From DATDOY01 sp035293045 (GTDB lineage Bacteria; Actinomycetota; Acidimicrobiia; IMCC26256; JACPCJ01): 12,992 nt of DNA. Below the pieces are notes generated by a model. The model did not search any database and was not told the origin of the DNA. It saw nothing but the letters and a program-made list of their open reading frames with translations. Where the stretch lies: positions 1 to 12,992 of the forward strand of contig DATDOY010000280.1 of NCBI GenBank assembly GCA_035293045.1, in the 5' to 3' direction. The position numbers were made by a program, and so were the translations under genes. The first letter of the stretch is position 1, and every line of letters begins with the position of its first letter. Positions 1-6,995 of the stretch are shown here, piece after piece.

Positions 1-2
1 GC

Positions 3-950
3 CCGCCCGCCGGCGTGGCGGTCGGCGCCGCACGAACGCCCGCCACCGCTGGGCCGTCGACGACCGCCGCCAGCGACGCCACCACGACCACCGCGGGCGC
101 CCAGGTCCTCTCTGTCGACCTCGGCGCCACCGCCGGACGGCTCCCCGCCCCGACCCCGATCCTGCCCGCCCAGGCCGGCGACCGGAGTTCGTGGGTGTCG
201 TACCTCGGGCCGGTCGCCCCCATGGACGCTTCCGAGGCGGAGATCGCCGGCGCGCTCTTCGCGTGGGTCAACCACGAGCGCGCCGTCCACGGCCAGAGCC
301 CGCTCGCCTGGTCGCCTGACCTCGCCCACTCGGCCCGCTACTGGTCGATCGAGATGATCGGGTACGACGCCTCGCACAGCGACTTCCTCGGCCGGCTCCC
401 CGAGCGGTACACGCGCACGGCGGAAAACGTCGGCACGATCGTGCCCGGCGACGGCGCACTCATCCACAAGGCGCTCGCCCAGTCGCCGCGACACCTGATG
501 AGCATGCTCGACGCCCGCTTCGACGTCGTCGGAATCGGCGTCGCGTGCACGTCGGGTGGACGGCTCTACATCACCCAGCACTTCGGGGCCCGAGCACCCG
601 AAACCACCACTGGAGGCCGGGCGCCGTCGTGGCAGGGTGACGTCGACGCCGCCGTCGGCCCCGATGGCCGTCGCGCGCCCGCTCGGTGCGCCGGGTCGTG
701 GCCAGTCCGTGAGGATCCCGTCGAGACGCCCGCGGAGGTGCCGCCGGCCGAGACCACGACCACCACCGACCCACCGTCGACGACGTCGACCTCTACCTCT
801 TCGACGTCGTCGAGCACGTCGTCAAGTTCCACCTCGTCGACCTCGTCGACCTCTTCTTCCTCCTCCTCGTCTTCGTCGTCCTCTTCCTCTTCTTCTTCGT
901 CGAGTTCCACTTCGACCGGCCCCACGACCACGACCACCACCGCGGCCTAA
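3..950 (+). CDS. CAP/SCP-domain protein with long Ser/Thr-rich C-terminal tail (5' end outside window)
   Basis: The frame is open to the left edge, so the true start and any signal peptide lie outside; the first in-window start codon is GTG at 15, and numbering here counts from it. A Thr/Ala-rich linker (about 1-60) precedes a CAP (SCP/PR-1, PF00188-type) domain at about 75-195. Family residues are visible: N-x-x-R near the domain start, SPLAW, His121 (SHS), Glu137 (AENVG) and His160 (SPRH), then a closing QHFG. The C-terminal 65 residues are almost only Ser and Thr, including 19 Ser in a row (852-908) written in mixed codons (TCT, TCC, TCG, AGT). CAP proteins are generally extracellular; their bacterial roles are mostly unknown. 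No LPXTG or membrane anchor follows the tail. A cell-surface or secreted location is inferred. The CAP call is firm; the function is open. Confidence 0.85.
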   Translation, partial: PPAGVAVGAARTPATAGPSTTAASDATTTTAGAQVLSVDLGATAGRLPAPTPILPAQAGDRSSWVSYLGPVAPMDASEAEIAGALFAWVNHERAVHGQSPLAWSPDLAHSARYWSIEMIGYDASHSDFLGRLPERYTRTAENVGTIVPGDGALIHKALAQSPRHLMSMLDARFDVVGIGVACTSGGRLYITQHFGARAPETTTGGRAPSWQGDVDAAVGPDGRRAPARCAGSWPVREDPVETPAEVPPAETTTTTDPPSTTSTSTSSTSSSTSSSSTSSTSSTSSSSSSSSSSSSSSSSSSSTSTGPTTTTTTAA

Positions 951-986
951 GACCGGTCCGAACTGCTGGCCGCCGGAATGGTCGAA

Positions 987-1001
987 GCGCGGCATCCGCG
1001 C
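987..1001 (+). terminator. Short GC hairpin after the CAP gene, possible terminator
   Basis: A perfect 6-bp stem (GCGCGG / CCGCGC) closes a CAT loop 36 bases after the CAP gene stop and before the next promoter. No T-run follows, so it would be a weak, U-less terminator of the kind proposed in actinobacteria. The placement is right, but such short GC stems arise often by chance at this base composition. Confidence 0.25.
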
Positions 1002-1024
1002 AAACGCGGTCAGGACCACGTCCG

Positions 1025-1030
1025 TATACT
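1025..1030 (+). promoter_or_regulatory. Putative -10 element of the signalling operon
   Basis: TATACT is a near-perfect sigma-70-type -10 hexamer in an otherwise GC-rich stretch, 55 bases before the ATG at 1086. I see no convincing -35 at the expected distance. Transcription would start near 1037, giving a leader of about 50 bases. This argues against in-frame starts further upstream such as the one at 978. Confidence 0.45.
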
Positions 1031-1075
1031 GAAGGGCGACCACGAGCCATCGGCGCCATTCCACGCGCTCCTGAC

Positions 1076-1081
1076 GGGAGG
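1076..1081 (+). promoter_or_regulatory. Ribosome binding site that sets the lipoprotein start
   Basis: GGGAGG lies four bases before the ATG at 1086. It supports that ATG, the one that begins a lipoprotein signal peptide, over the in-frame start 36 codons upstream. Confidence 0.6.
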
Positions 1082-1085
1082 CCAC

Positions 1086-2057
1086 ATGCGGCGGACAGTC
1101 GCAGGCATCGTGGCGATCCTCTTGCTCTCCGTCCCGGGTTGCGGCGGCGACGAGGACGCCACCCAGAAGGTCACCACCATCGCCTTCCTGCGGTCGGTCA
1201 ACAGCGGCAACCCAGCCCCCCTGCTCGCCGAGCTTCGCGGCGCCGGCTTTCGGGAGGGCGACACGTTGCGCATCCTTCCTACCGACCCCAACGAGGCCCA
1301 CGCGCTTCCCGAGGACGCTCGGGAAGTCGTCGAGGGATGGATCGGCGACGGCGCCGACCTCATCTTCGCCTTCTCGAGTACCGGCGCCGCGGCTGCCGCC
1401 GAAGCGACCGCAGACGTCCCGATCCTCTTTCTCGTCAACGACCCCAGCGCCGTCGGTCTCGTCGAGAGTGAGGAGGCCCCAGAGGGAAACCTCACGGGCG
1501 TGACCTTCCGCGTCCCCGCCGACCGCACGCTCGCCCTCGCCCGAGACGCGATCCCGGGACTGGCCAAGATCGGAATCCTGTTCCCCGCCGACGACCCGGC
1601 GGCACCGCCGCACCGAGACGCCCTCACGCGAGCAGGGCCTGACCTCGGGATCGAGGTGGTCGCCGAGGCATTCCGGGGCGACGACGACGTGGTCCGGGCC
1701 ATCGACGCCCTCGTCGGTTCGGGCGCCCAGGCGATCGTGGTGGCCAACGCCCCCACGGCGATTCGCTCCCTCGCCACAATCGAGCCCGCGGCGGCCGAAC
1801 GGCGGATTCCCCTCATCGCCAACACGGACATCGCGGCCAGTGCCCTACTGGTGCTGCAGCCGGATACCGACGAATTGCTCGCGCAACTCGGCCGCCAGGC
1901 CGTGCGGATCCTCACCGGCGCGGATCCGGGCGACGTTCCCGTCGAGAATCCCCGGACCTTCGAGGTCATCGTCAATGCCAAGGCGGCCGCCGACCTCGGC
2001 TTGCCCCCACTCAGCGCCGACCTCTTGCGTCAAGCGGACACCGTGATCGAGGCATGA
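1086..2057 (+). CDS. ABC-type substrate-binding lipoprotein (ABC_sub_bind/TrpX-like)
   Basis: This 323-residue protein begins with a charged MRRT start and a hydrophobic stretch, ending in a lipobox-like VPGC with Cys19 as the lipidation site. It is therefore predicted to be anchored outside the cytoplasmic membrane. The mature part has the two-lobe pattern of the ABC substrate-binding family PF04392 (TrpX-like). Typical segments are an opening IAFLRSVNSG, the helix-strand pair around DLIFAFSSTGAAAA, PILFLVNDPSAVGLV, the hinge region KIGILFPADDPAAP, and a closing VIVNAKAAADLGL. The ligand cannot be read from sequence. No permease or ATPase gene is next to it. Instead its stop overlaps the start of a membrane sensor gene by four bases (ATGA, 2054-2057). 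This suggests it presents a ligand to that sensor instead of, or as well as, feeding a transporter. The family call is likely; the signalling role is inference. Confidence 0.85.
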   Translation: MRRTVAGIVAILLLSVPGCGGDEDATQKVTTIAFLRSVNSGNPAPLLAELRGAGFREGDTLRILPTDPNEAHALPEDAREVVEGWIGDGADLIFAFSSTGAAAAAEATADVPILFLVNDPSAVGLVESEEAPEGNLTGVTFRVPADRTLALARDAIPGLAKIGILFPADDPAAPPHRDALTRAGPDLGIEVVAEAFRGDDDVVRAIDALVGSGAQAIVVANAPTAIRSLATIEPAAAERRIPLIANTDIAASALLVLQPDTDELLAQLGRQAVRILTGADPGDVPVENPRTFEVIVNAKAAADLGLPPLSADLLRQADTVIEA

Positions 2058-4138
2058 CCGCCCGCCTCGGAAGCCTGGGGGTCCGCCTCGTGCTCGTGGT
2101 CCTGACCGTGGGGCTAATGGGAGGGCTCGTCGGCTCGATCGTGATTCGCGAATCCGCCCGCGACGCCCTCCGCAACGAGGTCGAGGCGGAACACGTTGCG
2201 GACGCCGAACGGCTCGCCGCGGTGCTCGAGGCGCGACTCAGCGGCCTCCAGCAGAGCTTGCTGATGCTGTCGACGCGGCGCGAGCTCGCCGACCCCATCG
2301 CAGCGTCGACCGAACTCGCCGTGGCCCTCCGCGCCGGAGCAGCATTCGACTCCTTCGTGCTGTACGGACTCGACGGCACCGCCCTTGCCGCCGCCGCGCA
2401 CCGCGAGCTCGTGGACATTGCCGGGCTCCCGCCGCGCCGCGACCTCTACGAGCGACTCGCGCCGGGGTCGAGCACGGTGACGACGACCAAAGCTCCCGCG
2501 CCCGACGTCGAATTCATCGTGCCGATCGAGCGACCGCCGGGAACCATCGTGGGTGCCCTCGTGGGGCGCGTCCCCCTCGAGATCGTGAGCCAGCGGCTGC
2601 AAACGGGTCTCACCGGATCCGACGCGGTGGCGTTTGTGACCGACGGTACCGGCCGCATCTTGTTCCACCCCGAGCGAAACCGCGCCATCGATGGCGAGGT
2701 GTTCCCCATCAGCCGGGTCCTCGAACGCGAGCGAGTCACCACCCTCGATCGCGATGGCAAGCAGGTCCTCACTGCGGTTGCGACGGTCCCGGACCTCGAC
2801 GTCGCCGTGGTCGTCGAGCAGGAGGAGTCGGTGGCGCTTCGGGGTATCGGGCGCGAACTCGGGAAGATCACGGTGTTGCTCCTCCTCGTGGTCCTTCTCA
2901 TCGTCATCGCCGTCCTCGCGCTCACCACCCGTCTGCTCCGTCCGCTCCGAGGTCTCTCGCGAACGGTCCAACGGATCGCTCAGGGAGAGCCCGCGCGGGC
3001 CGAGGTGCGTGGGAGTTCGGAGATGCGGGCCGTCGCCGAGGAAATCAACCGGATGGCCGAGGCCCTCGAGCGTCGCGTCGGCGAGCTGCAAGAGGCGCAG
3101 CGAACCCTCGCCGAGACGGAGGCGCGTTTCCGCACCGCTTTCGACCAGGGACCCGTCGCCATGGCCATCGTGGCGCCGGACGGTCGGTACCAGGAAGTCA
3201 ACCCGGCGATGTGTGCTCTCTTGGGACGCTCCGAGCACGAGCTGGTGCGACACACGCGGCGGGACGTGACCCATCCCGACGACATCGCCGACACCGAAGA
3301 GGTGCTCTCCGGCGCCATCCGTTCCGGGAACCGGAGCTTCCAGATGGAGGAGCGATACCTCCACGCGGACGGCCGCACCATGTGGGTGTTGCTGAGCGTC
3401 GGCATCGTGAACCCTGGCGACCCCCGGACGTCGACGGTCGTGCACCTCCAGGACATCACCGAACAGCGCCAGGCCCGCGAGGATCGCGAGACGCTGCTTC
3501 GCACCGCGATTGCGGCCGAGGAGCGGACGAACCGGATCCTCGAGGCCGCTCCCGACGCGACGATCGTCGCCGACGCCGACGGTCGAATCGCGTACGCCAA
3601 CCGCCAGACGGCCGAGATGTTCGGTTACGCGCCAGCCGATCTCTTTGGACAACACGTCGAGCTTCTCCTCCCTGAGCGCTTCCGCGAGCGCCACGAGGCC
3701 CATCGCACCGCGTTCATCCAGGACCCCCAGGCGCGCCCAATGGGGGCGGGGCTCTCGCTCTCGGGACGGCGCCGCGACGGGTCGGAGTTCCCCGTCGAGG
3801 TGAGCCTGAGCCCGCTCGAGGTCGACGGCGAACGGCAGGTCGTGGCGGCGGTGCGCGACGTCACCGAGCGGCGCCGCGCCGAGGAAACGGCGCGAACGCT
3901 GGACGCGATGCGGTCGCGGCAACGCCAGGCGGTTGAGCTCAACGACAACATCGTGCAGGGGTTGACCGTGGCCAAGTGGGCGTTCGAGCGCGAGCGCCTC
4001 GAGGAAGCCCAGCGAGCCATCGAGCGCACGTATCGGGCCGCTCAGGCGCTCATCCAGGACATGTTGCGCGAGGCTTCTGCTGTGGACATTGCCCCCGGCG
4101 ACCTCGTGCGCCAGAGCCCGGCGGAGTTCGGTCCGTGA
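2054..4138 (+). CDS. Membrane sensor: Cache-like – HAMP – PAS – PAS – degenerate histidine-kinase dimerisation helix (no ATPase)
   Basis: The protein has 694 residues. Membrane segment 1 is at about 12-31, followed by an extracytoplasmic sensor of about 240 residues. The end of that sensor (FVTDGTGRILFHP ... VPDLDVAVVVEQ) looks like a Cache domain. Membrane segment 2 is at about 272-292, HAMP at about 293-345, PAS1 with PAC at about 356-478 and PAS2 with PAC at about 490-612. The last 80 residues resemble the paired-helix DHp domain of HisKA_3-type kinases. Where such kinases have E-L-H-D, this protein has E-L-N-D (Asn630), and no HATPase domain follows. It should therefore not autophosphorylate in the usual way. 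It starts inside the stop of the lipoprotein gene and ends 10 bases before a receiver-kinase gene, so the three are almost surely co-translated and work together. It may pass a signal by protein contact to the kinase core of the next gene. The architecture is clear; the mechanism is inferred. Confidence 0.88.
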   Translation: MTARLGSLGVRLVLVVLTVGLMGGLVGSIVIRESARDALRNEVEAEHVADAERLAAVLEARLSGLQQSLLMLSTRRELADPIAASTELAVALRAGAAFDSFVLYGLDGTALAAAAHRELVDIAGLPPRRDLYERLAPGSSTVTTTKAPAPDVEFIVPIERPPGTIVGALVGRVPLEIVSQRLQTGLTGSDAVAFVTDGTGRILFHPERNRAIDGEVFPISRVLERERVTTLDRDGKQVLTAVATVPDLDVAVVVEQEESVALRGIGRELGKITVLLLLVVLLIVIAVLALTTRLLRPLRGLSRTVQRIAQGEPARAEVRGSSEMRAVAEEINRMAEALERRVGELQEAQRTLAETEARFRTAFDQGPVAMAIVAPDGRYQEVNPAMCALLGRSEHELVRHTRRDVTHPDDIADTEEVLSGAIRSGNRSFQMEERYLHADGRTMWVLLSVGIVNPGDPRTSTVVHLQDITEQRQAREDRETLLRTAIAAEERTNRILEAAPDATIVADADGRIAYANRQTAEMFGYAPADLFGQHVELLLPERFRERHEAHRTAFIQDPQARPMGAGLSLSGRRRDGSEFPVEVSLSPLEVDGERQVVAAVRDVTERRRAEETARTLDAMRSRQRQAVELNDNIVQGLTVAKWAFERERLEEAQRAIERTYRAAQALIQDMLREASAVDIAPGDLVRQSPAEFGP

Positions 4139-4148
4139 GCGCGCCCTC

Positions 4149-5327
4149 ATGAGCACCTGTCGCGTTGCCATCGCCGACGACGCCCCCGACGTGCGCATGT
4201 TGCTCCGGACCATCCTCGAGGAGGAGGGGTTCACCGTCGTGGGCGAGGCCCGCAACGGCGTCGAGGCCGTCGAGCTGGCGGAGACCGAACAGCCCGACGT
4301 GATGCTGCTCGACCTGTCGATGCCGGTCATGGACGGTCTCGAAGCCCTCCCGTTGATCCGGGACGCGTCGCCCGACACCGCAGTGATCGTGCTCTCGGGC
4401 TTCGTGAACCCCGACGTGAACCAGAAGGTCACGGACCTCGGCGCGGCGGCGTGCGTCGAGAAGGGCATCAATCTCGCAGGGCTCGTGCAGACCGTGAAGG
4501 ACCTCTGCCCAGCCGCAGGGAGAGCCGGTGCGACCGCTCGTCAGGCCACGGGGACCGCCGCCGTTCGACCTGGGTCGGGGGGGACGCGGGCCGCTGGGCG
4601 GGACACCGGGTCGCCGTCGGGCGCGTCCACCATCGCCCCAACCGCCATGGTGCGAACCGCTCCGGTCCTCGATGCCGACGACCTCGTCCCGGTGCTGTTG
4701 CACGAACTCAACCCGGCCGTGTCTGTCCTGCGCCGGTCCGTCGACCTCGCCGTCGCCGCCATCGACCGGGGGGATGCCGCGGCCGCGGCGGCTCCGCTCG
4801 ACACCGCCCGCCGCGCCCTGTCAGGGGTGACCGGGATCCTCGACGCCTTCGCCGACGTGAGGGCGGCCGACGCCGGCCAACTCCAACTCCGGCCCGAGCT
4901 GCTCCCGGTCGCCGCGGTGATTCGCGAGGCGGTGGACGACCTGCAATCCGTCGTCGCCGAGCACCCGGTGTCGGTCGTCGTCGACGCCGACGTCACCGCG
5001 CCGATCGACGGTGGTCGCCTCCGTCAGGTGCTGGCGAACCTGCTCTCGAACGCCGCGAAGTTCTCGAAGCCCAACTCACCGATCGAGGTTGGGGTGGGCG
5101 CGAGCAACGGCGACGCCCTGGTTTGGGTGCGAGACCACGGCAAGGGCGTTCCCGGTCACGCAGCCGAGGCCGTGTTCCGCAAGTACGCCCGCATTGGCGA
5201 CGCCCCCGGAATGGGCTTGGGGCTGTACATCGCCCGGGCCATCGTGCGCGCGCACGGCGGTGACCTCTCGGTCGAGGCGCCCGAGGGAGACGGCGCGAAG
5301 TTCGTCGCCCGGCTCCCGATTCACTGA
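4149..5327 (+). CDS. Receiver domain fused to a histidine kinase core (REC – DHp – HATPase)
   Basis: The protein has 392 residues with no membrane segment. The N-terminal receiver (1-120) is intact: acidic pair Asp10/Asp11, phospho-acceptor Asp55 in LLDLSMPVMDG, Ser83 and Lys105. A Gly/Ala/Thr/Arg-rich linker (about 121-172) leads to a HisKA-like helix with His185 (LLHELNPAV). The ATP-binding domain follows, with an N-box around Asn297/Asn301, G1 at Asp329 (DHGKGVP), an F-box VFRKYAR and G2 GMGLGLYIA (354-362). The kinase part has no sensor of its own, while the preceding gene has sensors but no ATPase, so the two complement each other. No output domain is present, so the final target lies elsewhere. 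The ATG at 4149 is chosen because it starts right before the receiver's first strand; no clear Shine-Dalgarno is seen, and coupling to the gene 10 bases upstream is likely. Its 3' end overlaps the convergent nitroreductase by 7 bases. Confidence 0.88.
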   Translation: MSTCRVAIADDAPDVRMLLRTILEEEGFTVVGEARNGVEAVELAETEQPDVMLLDLSMPVMDGLEALPLIRDASPDTAVIVLSGFVNPDVNQKVTDLGAAACVEKGINLAGLVQTVKDLCPAAGRAGATARQATGTAAVRPGSGGTRAAGRDTGSPSGASTIAPTAMVRTAPVLDADDLVPVLLHELNPAVSVLRRSVDLAVAAIDRGDAAAAAAPLDTARRALSGVTGILDAFADVRAADAGQLQLRPELLPVAAVIREAVDDLQSVVAEHPVSVVVDADVTAPIDGGRLRQVLANLLSNAAKFSKPNSPIEVGVGASNGDALVWVRDHGKGVPGHAAEAVFRKYARIGDAPGMGLGLYIARAIVRAHGGDLSVEAPEGDGAKFVARLPIH

Positions 5328-5962
5328 CCCGACGTCACCGACTCCCCGAGCGAGGACTCGGCTCCGCGCTGGCGGTGCGCACCCCACCGGTCCCAGTGGA
5401 CGAACTCGTCGACCGGTCGCCGGCGCGCCTCGCCGAAACGCCCGAGCGGGTGCCCCACCGGAATGACGGCGAAGATCTCGACGTCGTCGGGAATCCCGAG
5501 CAGGCGCCGAACCTCGACCGACGTGGCCTTGTGCATGGTGGTGAGGGTCGCGCCGAGCCCGAGGGCGCGGGCGGCCAGGAGGAGGTTCTGCACGCCGGGG
5601 TAGACGGCGGCCTCCACGTCGCCCCGCCGGCGCGCGCACGCCACGAGGATCACGGGTGCTTCGCCGAAGTGCTCGGCGAGGTGGGCCGCTGACGCCATGT
5701 TGGCCCGCACGGCGGGGTCGGCGCGGCGATCGTCCGAAAGATCGGCCTGATATCGGTCCCAGACCTCGCGATAGAGGACCCCGAGCGCGGCCTTGAGCGC
5801 TGGATCGCGCACCACGATCCAGCGCTGCTGCTGGCGGTTGCCTCCCGACGGACCCTTGGTGGCCGCCTCGAGCATCGTCCACAAATCGGCGTCCGCGACG
5901 GCGCGGTCAGGGTCGAGACGGCGCATGGCGCGCGTCGTGCGGATGACTTCGAACACGTCCAC
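5321..5962 (-). CDS. Nitroreductase family protein (FMN-dependent)
   Basis: This protein of 213 residues belongs to the nitroreductase fold. The opening DVFEVIRTTRAMRRL and the segment KGPSGGNRQQQRW (36-48) are the usual flavin-phosphate-binding parts. The middle (VYPGVQNLLLAARALGLG) and the C-terminal stretch with LLGIPDDVEIFAVIPVGHP are also typical. Members bind FMN and reduce nitro-compounds, quinones or flavin-like substrates with NAD(P)H; the substrate here cannot be told. A cytoplasmic location is expected. I chose GTG at 5962 because a perfect GGAGG lies nine bases upstream and the domain begins at once. An in-frame ATG at 6016 would add 18 residues of poorly conserved look and would overlap the pheA start codon. 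The gene is divergent from pheA, and its 3' end overlaps the convergent kinase gene by 7 bases. Confidence 0.88.
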   Translation of the reverse strand: MDVFEVIRTTRAMRRLDPDRAVADADLWTMLEAATKGPSGGNRQQQRWIVVRDPALKAALGVLYREVWDRYQADLSDDRRADPAVRANMASAAHLAEHFGEAPVILVACARRRGDVEAAVYPGVQNLLLAARALGLGATLTTMHKATSVEVRRLLGIPDDVEIFAVIPVGHPLGRFGEARRRPVDEFVHWDRWGAHRQRGAESSLGESVTSGQ

Positions 5963-5971
5963 GAACGAGAA

Positions 5972-5976
5972 CCTCC
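5972..5976 (-). promoter_or_regulatory. Ribosome binding site that decides the nitroreductase start
   Basis: Read on the minus strand this is GGAGG, nine bases before GTG 5962. It favours the 213-residue form over the longer form from ATG 6016. Confidence 0.6.
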
Positions 5977-5978
5977 GG

Positions 5979-6006
5979 TTGGGGCGCGAGGGCCGCTCAC
6001 TAGGAT
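5979..6006 (+). promoter_or_regulatory. Putative leaderless promoter of pheA
   Basis: TTGGGG (5979-5984) and TAGGAT (6001-6006) are separated by 16 bases, close to -35/-10 spacing. The ATG at 6015 begins nine bases after the last base of the -10, so transcription would start at or within two bases of the start codon, as in actinobacterial leaderless mRNAs. An AGGA at 6002-6005 could also serve as a ribosome binding site if the transcript starts further upstream. The element lies directly beside the ribosome binding site of the divergent nitroreductase gene. Confidence 0.4.
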
Positions 6007-6014
6007 GCTCCGTC

Positions 6015-6953
6015 ATGGCCCGCGTCGCCTTCCTGGGGCCGGCTGGCACCTTCGCTGAAGAAGCCCTCTTGACCCAGGCCGATCTCGCCGAAGAGGTGCG
6101 CGTCCCCGAACGGGGCGTTCCCGATGTGATCACCGCGGTCGAACGCGGGGAGTGCGACTTCGGGGTGGTCCCGATCGAGAACTCGATCGAGGGAGCCGTG
6201 ACGGTCACGCTCGACACGCTGGCCTTCGACACCGACCTGCTCATCCAGCGCGAGATCGTGCTGCCGGTCTCGCTCAACCTGTTGGCCAAGCCGGGAGTGA
6301 AGAAGAGCGCACTCACCACCGTGATCTCCATTCCCCTCGCGGCTGCGCAGTGCCGTCGGTGGCTGGCCAAGAACCTCCCCGACGTGGAGTTCGAGGCCGC
6401 CAACTCGACCGCCGAAGCCGCCGAGCGGGTGTCGCGCTCGAAGCGCAAAGACGTCGCCGCCATCGGAACCGCCCATGCAGCCGGCATCTACAAGCTCGCG
6501 TCGCTCGCCAAGGACATCGAAGACCATCCCGAGAACGAGACACGCTTCGTGCTGATCGGCCACGGGGTGCCCGCGCCGACCGGGCACGACCGGACGTCGA
6601 TCGTGTGTTTCCAGAAGCAGGACCGCCCGGGGTCGCTCCTCGCCATCCTCCAGGAGTTCGCGGCGAGAGCGATCAACCTGACCAAGCTCGAATCGCGACC
6701 GACCAAGGCGGGCCTCGGCGACTACTGCTTCTTCATCGATCTCGAGGGACACGTGTCGGATGAACTCGTCGCCGACTGTCTCCGCAATCTCGTCGCCAAG
6801 CAGGCTGACGTGAAGTTCCTCGGGTCGTATCCCTCGGGGCATGGAGAGGCGGGCGACAAGCGCAAGGCGGCGTCCAAGGCGTGGCGCGACGCGTCGCTGT
6901 GGCTCGACCGCATCCGCCGCCAGGTGCGCGACTACCCGGAGATCCCGCATTGA
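6015..6953 (+). CDS. pheA: Prephenate dehydratase
   Basis: This enzyme converts prephenate to phenylpyruvate, with loss of water and CO2, in phenylalanine biosynthesis. The 312 residues hold a catalytic domain at about 1-180. It opens with VAFLGPAGTFAEEA and contains the PIENSIEGAV segment and the TRF motif (Thr176-Arg177-Phe178) whose Thr is essential in the family. A regulatory ACT domain follows at about 193-270, with PGSL and the ESRP motif (226-229) that binds phenylalanine, so feedback inhibition by Phe is expected. There is no chorismate mutase domain; this is the monofunctional actinobacterial form. The length matches family members of about 300 residues. The ATG at 6015 starts immediately before the first strand. 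serS follows after 42 bases on the same strand, and pheA and serS are also neighbours or near-neighbours in other actinobacteria such as mycobacteria. Confidence 0.96.
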   Translation: MARVAFLGPAGTFAEEALLTQADLAEEVRVPERGVPDVITAVERGECDFGVVPIENSIEGAVTVTLDTLAFDTDLLIQREIVLPVSLNLLAKPGVKKSALTTVISIPLAAAQCRRWLAKNLPDVEFEAANSTAEAAERVSRSKRKDVAAIGTAHAAGIYKLASLAKDIEDHPENETRFVLIGHGVPAPTGHDRTSIVCFQKQDRPGSLLAILQEFAARAINLTKLESRPTKAGLGDYCFFIDLEGHVSDELVADCLRNLVAKQADVKFLGSYPSGHGEAGDKRKAASKAWRDASLWLDRIRRQVRDYPEIPH

Positions 6954-6983
6954 TGCCCTTCTCGATGCGCGTCGGCGCGGCGT

Positions 6984-6989
6984 AGGAGG
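6984..6989 (+). promoter_or_regulatory. Strong ribosome binding site of serS
   Basis: AGGAGG lies six bases before the ATG at 6996, the strongest Shine-Dalgarno seen in the window. No separate promoter is evident in the 42-base gap, so serS is probably read from the pheA transcript. Confidence 0.65.
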
Positions 6990-6995
6990 GCCCGG

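Noticed and set aside
566..940. Minus-strand frame encoding an acidic Glu/Asp/Val-rich protein
   Set aside because: It is simply the reverse complement of the Ser/Thr tail codons of the CAP gene.
978..1085. Longer N-terminus of the substrate-binding protein from 978
   Set aside because: It would hide the lipoprotein signal peptide, and it precedes the likely -10 box and the ribosome binding site.
2114..4471. Very long open frame on the minus strand opposite the sensor gene
   Set aside because: It lies antisense to a clear multi-domain sensor, has the repetitive Arg/His/Gly/Asp make-up of a GC-rich shadow frame, and shows no recognisable domain.
5963..6487. Upstream extension of the nitroreductase frame into pheA
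   Set aside because: It would run antisense through the pheA catalytic domain. The nitroreductase domain starts at 5962 behind a perfect GGAGG.
6954..6995. T-box or other leader regulation before serS
   Set aside because: The gap is only 42 bases and shows no specifier loop or hairpin, only a strong ribosome binding site.
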